Shown piece after piece: positions 6,412 through 13,944 of a DNA stretch of 26,839 nt; the first letter of the stretch is position 1, and each line of letters opens with the position of its first letter. The translations under genes and the position numbers were made by a program. Below the pieces are notes generated by a model. That model did no database searches. It saw nothing but the letters and a program-made list of their open reading frames with translations, and was not told the DNA's origin. The DNA comes from Pedobacter sp. UBA1951 (lineage in GTDB: Bacteria; Bacteroidota; Bacteroidia; Sphingobacteriales; Sphingobacteriaceae), in the NCBI GenBank assembly GCA_002336465.1, contig DDEP01000233.1, positions 1 through 26,839 on the forward strand, read 5' to 3'.

Positions 6412-9177
6412 TTAGCGCAGCAGCGTTATGGTTCCTTTTAGTTTTTTACTGCTTCCATTCTCAAACGTAACCTCTATGTAGTAAACATAGGCTCCGTTTG
6501 GTTGTGGTTTTCCTTTATGTGTACCATCCCATCCGGTAAGGACAGACTGCGATTCGAATAGTAATTGTCCCCATTGATTGTAAACTTTCATTGTGAATTT
6601 GGAGATAGAATTACCATAGGCGAAGAATATGTCATTCTTACCATCATTGTTAGGTGTAAATGTGTTAGGAATGTACAGATCATTTAAGAAAGGATCTGGC
6701 GTTTTAGCATCAGGAGTAATTGAGTTAGCGCTGGTTTCGCAATCTTTACTACCTAAAGCCCTTACTACGATATTTATTTTTTGTCCAGGTTTTAATCCAC
6801 CTGCTAAATATTCTGTTGCAGTAACATTGATCCAGTTTAAGCCTCCATTAATTGAAACATCATATGATAGTGCTCCTGTAACAGCATTCCATTTAAACAG
6901 GATGCTATTCTGTGTTATGGTAGATAGGCTAACCACAGGTGCTGTTAAAACTGTTCTTACATCAACACTTACCGGTGTTCTCATTAAGCTCACACAACCA
7001 CCGGTTGAAGAAACGCTTTCTACATAGAAAGTAGTTTTTTGGGTAATTGCAGGTGAAGCAAAGGTTGTACCTTGATAAATAGGTGTTCCGCCGGTAGCAA
7101 CAGTGTACCATCTGTAGGTAATATTAACTACTGGGTTTTCTACCGTGAAGGTAGTCGATGAACCTGAACATACCAATGGATCTGACACCTTAATACTTGC
7201 CGGAACAGCAGGTGCTTGTACCATTTTCACATCTATCTTAGTTCTTGTAGCAGATATACAATTTCCACTCTGGGTTTCGATATAATATACCTGATCAGCA
7301 CTTACTACCGGTGTGGTAAATGTTGTACCTGTATATATTGGCGTACCTCCTGTAGCAGCGGTGTACCAGTTATAAACCGCCCCGTTATCAGGATTAATTA
7401 CCGATAAAGATGCTGAGGTTCCCTCGCAAGTAGAAACACTGCTTGCTGCAACCATAGGATTTAATGGAATATTATTAACCGTTACAGAAACTTTTACCAA
7501 TGCCGTTGGATTGCCACATCCAGCTGTGCCCACAGCTCTTACATAATAGTCTGTCGATTCGGTTAAAACCTGAGTAGTATAAGTGGTTCCTTTATGAACA
7601 AGGTTATTTCCCTGTGGATCACTGTACCATTCGTAGTCAACATCTAATTCAGTATTTTCTAAGGTTAGCGTTGTAGCTCCCGAACCGCAAAGTGATGTTC
7701 CTGTTTTGGCTAACTGAGGTAATTTTGGCAATGCTTTAACAGAAATAGTAACAAGCTGTACATCCGTTGGAGAATTTTCACATCTGTTATCCCCTTTTAC
7801 AGTTACGTAATACGTTTTATCTGCGTTCAGCGCTGGTGTTTTAAATACCGAGCCTGTACCTGCTATTGAAGTTAACCCTGCATTGTCATACCAAGTAAAC
7901 ACAGGATTTACAATACCATTATTGGCTGTAGCCGTAAGTGTAGTTGAGGTATTTATACAGGTTACTGTAGCTCCTGTTACGGTAACATCGGCAGCAACAG
8001 CAATTTGATTAACTTTTATGGTGATCACTTTTGCATCAGCGGCAAGTGTTTCACATTTATCATCTCCTTGAACAGTTACATAATATGTTTTTGTGGCATT
8101 TAATATCGGTGTGTTAAAACTTGCTCCCGTATGTACCAGATTGCTTAAATCTGGCGTATCATACCAATTAAATATTGGGTTTTGTACCGTTGTGCTACTT
8201 GCACTTAAAGAAGCACTTCCTTGTCCGCAAATATCTTGTGCTGTAGATACTGAGAGATCAGAACTGCCCGCATAAGGTTTAACTTTTACTTGAACTACTT
8301 TAGCTTCTTGTGCACTGCTCTCACATCTATCGTCTCCTTTTACTGTTACATAATAAGTCTTATCTACGGTTACTGGTGAGATTGTAAATGCAGTACCCAC
8401 ATACTCTACATTGGTAAGATTAGAATCACTGTACCATGTAAATATTGGATTGGTTACCGTGGTACTACTTGCTGTAAACGTAGCAGATGAATTTAAACAT
8501 GCATTTGTATTGCCTGCTATTTGAATATCGCTGGCCATACCTAAAGGATTTACAGTCAATACCACTTTTGCACGGGCAGTATTAGAAGAACAGTTATTGG
8601 CATTTACTGCTTCTACATAAAACTCATAGATGCCCACTGCTAAATTTACAGGTGTATCGTAAGTACTACTATTAAATATAAGTAGTTTTCCAGCAGCATC
8701 ATACCAGTTATAACTGATGTTAGGGTCCTGTTGCACACCTAGTTGAACAGATGCGCCATAACAAGTCTGTGCAGGGTTACCCGCTAAAGCTACAGGGGCA
8801 ACTGGTGCAGGTAAAATATTTACCACCACTTTTGTAGGAGCGCTTTCACATCCGTTCGCAAAAGCACTTACATAAAAATTATAAGTACCTGGCGCAAGGT
8901 TTAGAGGAGTTGAAAATGTTTCGCCATCTTTCCCTGTTTGATAAACATTTTCCAAATACCATTTATAAACAGTACCCGCTACTGGATTTTTAATATTTAA
9001 TGTTGCTGCTGTACCTTCACATGCGCTTACCGTATTTGCCTCTACCTGAGGTGCTACACCTGAACGCTGAACATAATTAACATCCAATGATGTAAGTAAG
9101 CTTACAATACCCGAATTAAGTCTAATCTCTATTCCATCAAACTGTTTCGCAGGAACAAAAGTGATCGTTTGGTTCAT
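6412..9177 (-). CDS. Ig-repeat surface adhesin with T9SS type B (CHU_C) sorting domain, N-terminally truncated
   Basis: 921 residues from the first ATG. The first 40 or so (ITFVPAKQFDGIEIRLNSG, SLLTSLDVNYVQRS) look like the end of an N-terminal domain. About eight Ig-like repeats of roughly 85 residues follow from 45 to 740, each with a WY core and a Cys pair. The third to fifth share YYVTV(K/Q)GD(D/N)(R/K)CE. A fibronectin-III-like segment lies at about 745-820 and a gliding-motility-associated CHU_C domain at the end (PNTFTPNNDGKNDIFF, VYNQWGQLLFES, WDGTHKGKPQPNGAYVYYIE). Such proteins are exported by Sec and then T9SS and sit on the surface. There is no signal peptide, and upstream the frame reaches a stop at 9220-9222 after 14 unconvincing codons. 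The 5' end therefore appears to be missing, and as drawn the product could not be exported. Confidence 0.85.
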   Translation of the reverse strand: MNQTITFVPAKQFDGIEIRLNSGIVSLLTSLDVNYVQRSGVAPQVEANTVSACEGTAATLNIKNPVAGTVYKWYLENVYQTGKDGETFSTPLNLAPGTYNFYVSAFANGCESAPTKVVVNILPAPVAPVALAGNPAQTCYGASVQLGVQQDPNISYNWYDAAGKLLIFNSSTYDTPVNLAVGIYEFYVEAVNANNCSSNTARAKVVLTVNPLGMASDIQIAGNTNACLNSSATFTASSTTVTNPIFTWYSDSNLTNVEYVGTAFTISPVTVDKTYYVTVKGDDRCESSAQEAKVVQVKVKPYAGSSDLSVSTAQDICGQGSASLSASSTTVQNPIFNWYDTPDLSNLVHTGASFNTPILNATKTYYVTVQGDDKCETLAADAKVITIKVNQIAVAADVTVTGATVTCINTSTTLTATANNGIVNPVFTWYDNAGLTSIAGTGSVFKTPALNADKTYYVTVKGDNRCENSPTDVQLVTISVKALPKLPQLAKTGTSLCGSGATTLTLENTELDVDYEWYSDPQGNNLVHKGTTYTTQVLTESTDYYVRAVGTAGCGNPTALVKVSVTVNNIPLNPMVAASSVSTCEGTSASLSVINPDNGAVYNWYTAATGGTPIYTGTTFTTPVVSADQVYYIETQSGNCISATRTKIDVKMVQAPAVPASIKVSDPLVCSGSSTTFTVENPVVNITYRWYTVATGGTPIYQGTTFASPAITQKTTFYVESVSSTGGCVSLMRTPVSVDVRTVLTAPVVSLSTITQNSILFKWNAVTGALSYDVSINGGLNWINVTATEYLAGGLKPGQKINIVVRALGSKDCETSANSITPDAKTPDPFLNDLYIPNTFTPNNDGKNDIFFAYGNSISKFTMKVYNQWGQLLFESQSVLTGWDGTHKGKPQPNGAYVYYIEVTFENGSSKKLKGTITLLR

Positions 9178-10041
9178 TTCGATTTTGCAGATTCTTATTA
9201 TAAAGAAGCTGTTGCCGCTTTAATTAAATTATCAGATAACAATGACGATACTTTATTGTATCATGCCTTATTGGCCATAAGTGATTGTTTAAGTCTAGAT
9301 AAAGAACTCATTACAAAACGTTTGCAGCAGATGCATAAATTTTCCAAAGAAGCAAAATCGTGGGAAGTTAACCCTATAGAATTGTTGAGATTGGTTTATT
9401 TTAAGATTGCAGGAGAATTTGTTTATTCTAATGAAACGCTGATCAAAATAGAAGATTTTAAGCAAGGCGAAAGGATATTTTATAAAAGTACCCATGACCT
9501 GCCTTCAAATGAGCAAATGGTAATCTTTGTAATGTTCTCTATTGTAAATGTATTTTATGGAAACAATAAAGAGGCTATACAGATTGTTAATGCCATGATT
9601 ACGCATTTTCCAAAATCAGTTCAAATGACCAAATCATATGCAAGCTATATTTTTACAACCTTGGTTTACTTTAAGTCTAAAACTCCTTCAGGTACAAATA
9701 CCGAGGCTATGGAAACAATAAAGTCAAGGCTTTTTGCTTATCAAGCAAGCAAAAATACCATTCCTTTTATTCAATCTATTTTTCTGGCTGCACAAGCGTA
9801 TCAATCCAAAAATGATAAAGATTACAATTGCGCCTTAATTTATGCAAAAAGATGTTTAGAGATTTTCAAGCGCAATAACCTTATTGTAAACCAAATCTGC
9901 ATCCTTAATTTATTAATCAGCATTTACCAAGAACTTAATGAACAGGAAATAAAAACTGAATACATTAACGAAAAATTAAGTGTTTTGGAACAAAGAAAAA
10001 TAGCTCCCTCCCTATTCCATTTTATAGCAGAAAGCAGATAA
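9169..10041 (+). CDS. Helical-repeat (TPR-like) protein of unknown function, probably missing its N-terminus
   Basis: The frame encodes about 290 residues of alpha-helical, TPR-like sequence (GNNKEAIQIVNAMITHFPKS, CALIYAKRCLEIFKRNNL). I do not recognise the family; similar helical arrays end Bacteroidota regulators and sensor proteins. The only start near the 5' end is a TTG at 9169 with no ribosome binding site, and it lies inside the divergent adhesin ORF. In frame the sequence stays open back to a stop at 9097-9099, with no ATG, and that part is antisense to the adhesin. The first in-frame ATG is well inside the helical region (codon 45-48). No signal peptide is seen. The simplest reading is the C-terminal part of a longer protein whose 5' end was lost at a junction near 9170-9180. 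Confidence 0.5.
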   Translation: MVHFDFADSYYKEAVAALIKLSDNNDDTLLYHALLAISDCLSLDKELITKRLQQMHKFSKEAKSWEVNPIELLRLVYFKIAGEFVYSNETLIKIEDFKQGERIFYKSTHDLPSNEQMVIFVMFSIVNVFYGNNKEAIQIVNAMITHFPKSVQMTKSYASYIFTTLVYFKSKTPSGTNTEAMETIKSRLFAYQASKNTIPFIQSIFLAAQAYQSKNDKDYNCALIYAKRCLEIFKRNNLIVNQICILNLLISIYQELNEQEIKTEYINEKLSVLEQRKIAPSLFHFIAESR

Positions 10042-10135
10042 CCTATAACTATTCTCTATGTGCATATAGGTAAAATCAGTTTGATAAAACACGGTATTAA
10101 CCCCAATTTTAAAAAATATAACAAATTGATAAGCT

Positions 10136-11641
10136 ATGGAACAAAATAAGAAAAAGACTTTAACAACCGCTGCTGGCAGGCCTTATGTGGAGCACGAAAA
10201 TTCAATGACTGCCGGACCAAGAGGCCCCGTGCTGTTAGAAGATTATATCTTGCACGAAAAAATGGCTCACTTTAACCGTGAGCGCATACCCGAACGTGTG
10301 GTACATGCAAAAGGAAGTGGTGCATTTGGTACTTTTAAGGTAACCCATGACATTACCAAGTACACAAAAGCCAAAATCTTTAATCAAATAGGTAAAGAAA
10401 CCAAAGTTTTTTTACGCTTTAGTACGGTTGGCGGTGAGCTGGGCTCTCCCGATACCGAAAGAGATCCGCGTGGTTTTGCCTTAAAATTTTATACCGAGGA
10501 TGGCAACTGGGATCTAGTAGGTAACAATACACCTGTGTTCTTTATTAAGGATGCCAAAAAATTCAGTGATTTTATCCATACCCAAAAAAGGGATCCACGT
10601 ACACATTGCAAAAGCGCTACTATGGTATGGGATTTCTGGAGCCTTAACCCCGAAAGCTTACATCAAGTGCTTATTTTAATGAGCGATAGGGGAACACCAT
10701 ACGGTTATCGTCATATGCATGGTTTTGGTTCGCATACATTTAGCATGATCAATGCAAATAATGAACGTGTCTGGGTTAAATTTCATTTCAAAACACAGCA
10801 GGGTATTAAAAACTTTACCAATGATGAAGCTACTGTAATGAAAGGAAAAGATCCTGATTTTGCGCAGCGTGATCTGGTTAAAGCGATAGATAATGGTAAC
10901 TTCCCTAAATGGAAAATGAAAATTCAGGTAATGACAGATGAACAGGCGAAAAGCTTTCCTTTCAACCCTTTTGATGTTACCAAAACATGGCCTCATGCCG
11001 ATTTTCCATTGATAGATGTTGGAGAACTGGAATTGAACCAAGTTCCTAAAAATTACTTTGCTACAGTAGAACAATCGGCTTTTGCTCCGGCTCACATTGT
11101 TGATGGTATTGGTTTCTCTCCTGACAGAATGTTACAAGGCAGAATCTTATCATACCCTGATGCCCATAGGCACAGATTAGGCGTAAATTACCAACAGATA
11201 CCTGTAAACGCCTGTCCATATGCAACAAACAATTTTCATAGAGACGGTTTTATGCGTGTTGATGATAACGGAAATGATCATCCAAACTATTACCCGAACA
11301 GTTCTGGTGTAATAGAGCCTGATATGAATTATAAAGAACCGGGATTAGAATTAGATGGACAGAAAGCTGATTGGTACGACAGGAATGCAGGTTTACCTGG
11401 TGATGAAGATCATTACACACAACCTGGTTTACTATTTACAAAAGCCATGAACGATTACGACAGGCATAACCTGATCAGTAATATCATAGATTCTATGAGT
11501 GGGATTGAAGGCCCTCAGAAAGATAGTATTATTGCACGCCAGTTATGCCACTTCTTTAGAGCAGATCAAAATCTAGGTATGGCCGTAGCTCAGGGTTTAA
11601 ATATTGATGTAAACGAAATCATGAAAAAACTGACGCACTAA
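10136..11641 (+). CDS. katA: Catalase, small-subunit haem type
   Basis: A 501-residue cytoplasmic haem catalase that converts hydrogen peroxide to water and oxygen. The length fits the small-subunit (clade 3) type, with no C-terminal flavodoxin-like extension. The distal catalytic His57 lies in RIPERVVHAKGSGAFG, the catalytic Asn130 in WDLVGNNTPVFF, and the proximal haem ligand Tyr340 in RILSYPDAHRHRLG. RFSTVGGELGSPDTERDPRG is the usual conserved stretch. All key residues are present, so it should be active. The ATG at 10136 is followed by the normal polar N-terminus (MEQNKKKTLTTAAGRP). A strong terminator follows at 11694. No OxyR or PerR-type operator could be recognised in the 94 bp upstream. 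No ankyrin activator gene is adjacent. Confidence 0.97.
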   Translation: MEQNKKKTLTTAAGRPYVEHENSMTAGPRGPVLLEDYILHEKMAHFNRERIPERVVHAKGSGAFGTFKVTHDITKYTKAKIFNQIGKETKVFLRFSTVGGELGSPDTERDPRGFALKFYTEDGNWDLVGNNTPVFFIKDAKKFSDFIHTQKRDPRTHCKSATMVWDFWSLNPESLHQVLILMSDRGTPYGYRHMHGFGSHTFSMINANNERVWVKFHFKTQQGIKNFTNDEATVMKGKDPDFAQRDLVKAIDNGNFPKWKMKIQVMTDEQAKSFPFNPFDVTKTWPHADFPLIDVGELELNQVPKNYFATVEQSAFAPAHIVDGIGFSPDRMLQGRILSYPDAHRHRLGVNYQQIPVNACPYATNNFHRDGFMRVDDNGNDHPNYYPNSSGVIEPDMNYKEPGLELDGQKADWYDRNAGLPGDEDHYTQPGLLFTKAMNDYDRHNLISNIIDSMSGIEGPQKDSIIARQLCHFFRADQNLGMAVAQGLNIDVNEIMKKLTH

Positions 11642-11649
11642 GAAAGAAG

Positions 11650-11670
11650 ATGCTGAAACAAGTTCAGTAT
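11650..11670. repeat. REP-like palindromic intergenic repeat, copy 1
   Basis: ATGCTGAA and TTCAGTAT flank ACAAG, giving an 8-bp stem with one wobble pair and the core CTGAAACAAGTTCAG at 11653-11667. It sits between the catalase stop codon and its terminator. The same 15-base core recurs exactly at 12505-12519. I recall this sequence as a widespread intergenic palindrome in Pedobacter-like genomes; only the two copies here are seen directly. Confidence 0.75.
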
Positions 11671-11693
11671 GACACTTTGTTTAATGTTATCGT

Positions 11694-11726
11694 AAACTCG
11701 GGATAAGACAATCTCGAGTTTTTTTA
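11694..11726 (+). terminator. Catalase terminator
   Basis: AAACTCGGGA (11694-11703) pairs with TCTCGAGTTT (11712-11721) in a 10-bp stem with one G-T wobble and an 8-base loop, followed directly by a T run through 11725. It is 53 bases past the catalase stop. Confidence 0.85.
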
Positions 11727-12050
11727 TGGTAAAATTTCAGATTTTCTCTTGTTTATTAAGAAAAACAAAGGCATCTTTGTTAAGATGCGAAACATTTTAG
11801 CAAAATATAAACAGTTCATCGCAAAACATTATAAGGATGTTTTGTGTGCTATTATATTGCAGCGTTTTGCTTTTCATCATGTTTTTAAGAACATATTGAG
11901 TCTTACTTTACAAACTGAGAGTAAAGACTTTATCAAAAAAACCCCGAATTCAATCATTTTTCTTTCTTAAAGAATTTCGGGGGATAACCACCGCTTAATC
12001 TTACTTAACCATACACCTTAGAGGTGAAATGTTTCATTTAACTAAATATT
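11727..12050. other. Noncoding stretch with several hairpins
   Basis: No convincing gene lies between the catalase terminator and the GreA-like gene. A 73-codon frame at 11749-11970 has an unnatural composition and covers hairpins, so I do not call it. Visible stems are GCATCTT/AAGATGC (11771-11788), GCAAAACAT/ATGTTTTGT (11821-11845), CTTTAC/GTAAAG further on, a terminator-like hairpin at 11935-11983, and CACCT/AGGTG close to the start of the next gene. They could form a structured leader or small RNA, or be chance in AT-rich DNA. Confidence 0.4.
11935..11983 (-). terminator. Orphan minus-strand terminator-like hairpin
   Basis: CCCCGAATTC (11942-11951) pairs with GAATTTCGGGG (11972-11982) with one bulged T and a 20-base loop. 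On the minus strand this is followed by seven T (11935-11941), a textbook intrinsic terminator. No minus-strand gene lies immediately upstream of it: the nearest is proline dehydrogenase, ending at 12621 on the far side of the GreA-like gene. It may be a back-up terminator or mark an unseen antisense RNA. Confidence 0.5.
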
Positions 12051-12443
12051 ATGAAAACAAAATCAATATTATTATCTAAAAGTGATTACAAATTCTTAAG
12101 CGAGCATTTGGACAAAGCTATCATGAGCGATTATAATAAATCGCGTTTAAAAGAAGAAGTAAAGAACGCTACGCTTTTTGATGATGATAAGTTACCGGAA
12201 GATGTAGTTTCTTTACATAGCGAAGCCAAAATACAAAGCACTTCTAATCAGCAAGAATTTGTATTTAAATTGGTTTTACCTAAAGATGCCGATATCAAGA
12301 AACAAAAAGTATCCATCTTTGCCCCTATCAGTATTGCTTTATTAGGTTACCAAACTGGTGATCTGATCAACTGGGAAATGCCTGATGGTATTAAAGAGTT
12401 TAAAATTCTAAATGTTAGAAAATTAAACGTAGACGAATTATAA
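12051..12443 (+). CDS. GreA/GreB C-terminal domain protein, Rnk-like
   Basis: A 130-residue cytoplasmic protein. Residues about 1-50 form a short helical N-terminus (LSKSDYKFLSEHLDKAI, SRLKEEVKNATLFDDDKLPED). The rest matches the GreA/GreB C-terminal domain that binds RNA polymerase: VVSLHSEAKIQ, FVFKLVLPKDADIKKQKVSI, and APISIALLGYQTGDLINWEM. True GreA has a long N-terminal coiled coil reaching into the polymerase secondary channel, and that is absent. This is therefore the Rnk-type or regulator of nucleoside diphosphate kinase class, which binds polymerase but does not stimulate transcript cleavage. It stands alone, with an inverted-repeat structure immediately downstream. Confidence 0.85.
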   Translation: MKTKSILLSKSDYKFLSEHLDKAIMSDYNKSRLKEEVKNATLFDDDKLPEDVVSLHSEAKIQSTSNQQEFVFKLVLPKDADIKKQKVSIFAPISIALLGYQTGDLINWEMPDGIKEFKILNVRKLNVDEL

Positions 12444-12446
12444 CAA

Positions 12447-12560
12447 AAAGGGGTATCTAAAAATTCTGCTTCCCATTTATTGCGTATCTTACACGGTTTA
12501 TATTCTGAAACAAGTTCAGAATGATGGATAGGAGACAATTACTTTTTAGATACCCTTTAT
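12447..12560. terminator. Long-range inverted repeat, probable bidirectional terminator carrying an insert
   Basis: GGGTATCTAAAAA (12451-12463) and its exact reverse complement (12543-12555) are 13-bp perfect arms extended by three more A-T pairs past one bulged G. They are separated by 79 bases that contain the second palindromic repeat. The structure lies between convergent genes, 4 bases after the GreA-like stop and 60 bases beyond the proline dehydrogenase stop. Outer A and T runs suit termination in both directions. Confidence 0.5.
12502..12522. repeat. REP-like palindromic intergenic repeat, copy 2
   Basis: ATTCTGAA and TTCAGAAT form a perfect 8-bp stem around ACAAG. The core CTGAAACAAGTTCAG (12505-12519) is identical to that at 11653-11667, while the flanking bases differ in a compensating way that keeps the stem. 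It lies in the loop of the larger inverted repeat between the GreA-like and proline dehydrogenase genes. Confidence 0.75.
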
Positions 12561-12620
12561 ATTTCTACTAAAATAAGCTTCAGGGTATAATCTACGTTCT
12601 ACAAATCGGCTGCAACTCTA

Positions 12621-13805
12621 TTAAATCCCTCTACGAGCTTTTTCTTTAGCAATTAAGCTAAGTTCCCTGCTGGTTTGTCCCGCTACAGAAGTATTTTCTT
12701 GCGCTCTTCTAAACAAATAAGGCATAACAGCTTTTACCGGACCATAAGGCACATATTTGGCCACATTATAGCCTGCATTAGAAAGGTTGAAACTCAAGTT
12801 ATCGCTCATACCCAATAACTGTGCAAAATAAATGTGTGGGTGGTTATGAGCAATATTTTTTTCGTCGATTAATTCTGTTAGCAAACGGCAACTGGCTTCG
12901 TTATGCGTACCGCAAACAATGCCTATCTGATCTAAATGATCAACAGAAAAACGAATAGATTCATCATAATCTCTGTCTGAAGAAGCTTTGTCTGGTTGTA
13001 TTGGAGATGGGTAACCCATTTCTTGCGCACGTTTACGTTCTTTCTCCATGTAAGCGCCACGCACCATTTTTACACCCAAAGTAAACCCATGCTCTTTAGC
13101 AATTAAATAATCAGCTTTTAAATCAGCTAATTTATCATGGCGATACATTTGGTAAGTGTTATATACAATTAGCTGCTCTTTATTAAACTTCATCATCATT
13201 TCTAAAGCTAGCATATCAATGGTATCTTGTATCCAAGTTTCTTCTGCATCGATCATGATTGGAACTTTGCGTTCAAAAGCTGTTTTACAAATTTTTTCGC
13301 AACGCGCCTTTACTCGGTCAAATTCTGTTTTTTCCGTTTCAGTAAGTTCTTGTTTGGCATCTAGTTTCTCCAGTAAGGCAAAACGACCAATACCAGTAAT
13401 CTTAAAAACCGTAATAGGAATACGCGGATCGCCATCTGCTCTTTCAACCGTTCTAATGATCTCTTCGCAAGTAGCATCAAAAACATGTTCTTCTTCTTCT
13501 CCTTCTACAGAATAATCCAAAATTGTTCCCACTTTGCCTTTAGCCAATTGCGCTATGGTATGATCACACTCAGCAATGGTTTCTCCTCCACAAAATTGTT
13601 TAAAGATGGTTTTCTTGATCATCCCTTGAATAGGAAACCCTGCATTAAGCATGAAATTTGTAATCGGTGGGCCAACTTTAGTCAGGAAATTACTTCCTAT
13701 CATCTTAAATAACCAGTAAGCTTGCTTTAATTCTGCATTAGATTTATTGCTAAATGCTATCTCGGTATTGTTAAAATCAATTTTGTTCTCGGGGGATACT
13801 TTCAT
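12621..13805 (-). CDS. Proline dehydrogenase, monofunctional
   Basis: A 394-residue FAD enzyme that oxidises proline to pyrroline-5-carboxylate and passes electrons to the quinone pool. The barrel motifs are visible: ITVFKITGIGRF on an early strand, VPIMIDAEETWIQD, LIVYNTYQMYRHD, GFTLGVKMVRGAYMEKER, VCGTHNEAS, YFAQLLGMSDNLSF, YVPYGPVKAVMPYLFRRAQEN. The last contains the substrate-binding RRxxEN signature. There is no DNA-binding or aldehyde dehydrogenase domain, so it is the separate enzyme and not PutA; the second-step dehydrogenase is not in this window. It has its own upstream region with a promoter-like element at 13841. Proximity to a peptidase locus suggests, without proving it, use of proline from peptides. 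Confidence 0.95.
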   Translation of the reverse strand: MKVSPENKIDFNNTEIAFSNKSNAELKQAYWLFKMIGSNFLTKVGPPITNFMLNAGFPIQGMIKKTIFKQFCGGETIAECDHTIAQLAKGKVGTILDYSVEGEEEEHVFDATCEEIIRTVERADGDPRIPITVFKITGIGRFALLEKLDAKQELTETEKTEFDRVKARCEKICKTAFERKVPIMIDAEETWIQDTIDMLALEMMMKFNKEQLIVYNTYQMYRHDKLADLKADYLIAKEHGFTLGVKMVRGAYMEKERKRAQEMGYPSPIQPDKASSDRDYDESIRFSVDHLDQIGIVCGTHNEASCRLLTELIDEKNIAHNHPHIYFAQLLGMSDNLSFNLSNAGYNVAKYVPYGPVKAVMPYLFRRAQENTSVAGQTSRELSLIAKEKARRGI

Positions 13806-13840
13806 TTTAAGTTTAAAATTTCATTTGTATTTTGATGGTA

Positions 13841-13848
13841 CAAAAATA
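13841..13848 (-). promoter_or_regulatory. -7 promoter element of proline dehydrogenase
   Basis: TATTTTTG on the minus strand matches the Bacteroidota -7 consensus TAnnTTTG exactly and ends 36 bases upstream of the proline dehydrogenase ATG. No clear -33 TTTG is seen at the usual spacing; only a T-rich stretch lies near 13871. Confidence 0.45.
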
Positions 13849-13944
13849 TAAATAAATCGTTTTACGGCTAAAAACCTTTGCAATTAATTGTAAACTTGCC
13901 CAACAATGACATAAAGCCATTTAGGTCAAATCTTTAGCTTTTTT

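Noticed and set aside
6412..9177. Repeated segments in this region considered as a CRISPR or DNA repeat array
   Set aside because: The repetition is at protein level (Ig-like domains of about 85 residues) and the DNA copies are diverged; there are no short identical repeats with unique spacers anywhere in the window.
10080..10110. TTTG followed 19 bases later by CCAATTTT as a catalase promoter
   Set aside because: The -7 position has three mismatches to TAnnTTTG, so the match is too weak to list as a feature.
11749..11970. 73-codon plus-strand frame between catalase and the GreA-like gene
   Set aside because: It has no ribosome binding site and a composition unlike real proteins here, and it runs through several hairpins including a terminator; it looks like chance in AT-rich DNA.
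12347..12538. 63-codon minus-strand frame containing HHSELVSE
   Set aside because: It is a translation of the palindromic repeat and of DNA antisense to the GreA-like gene; such peptides are a known artefact of this kind of repeat.
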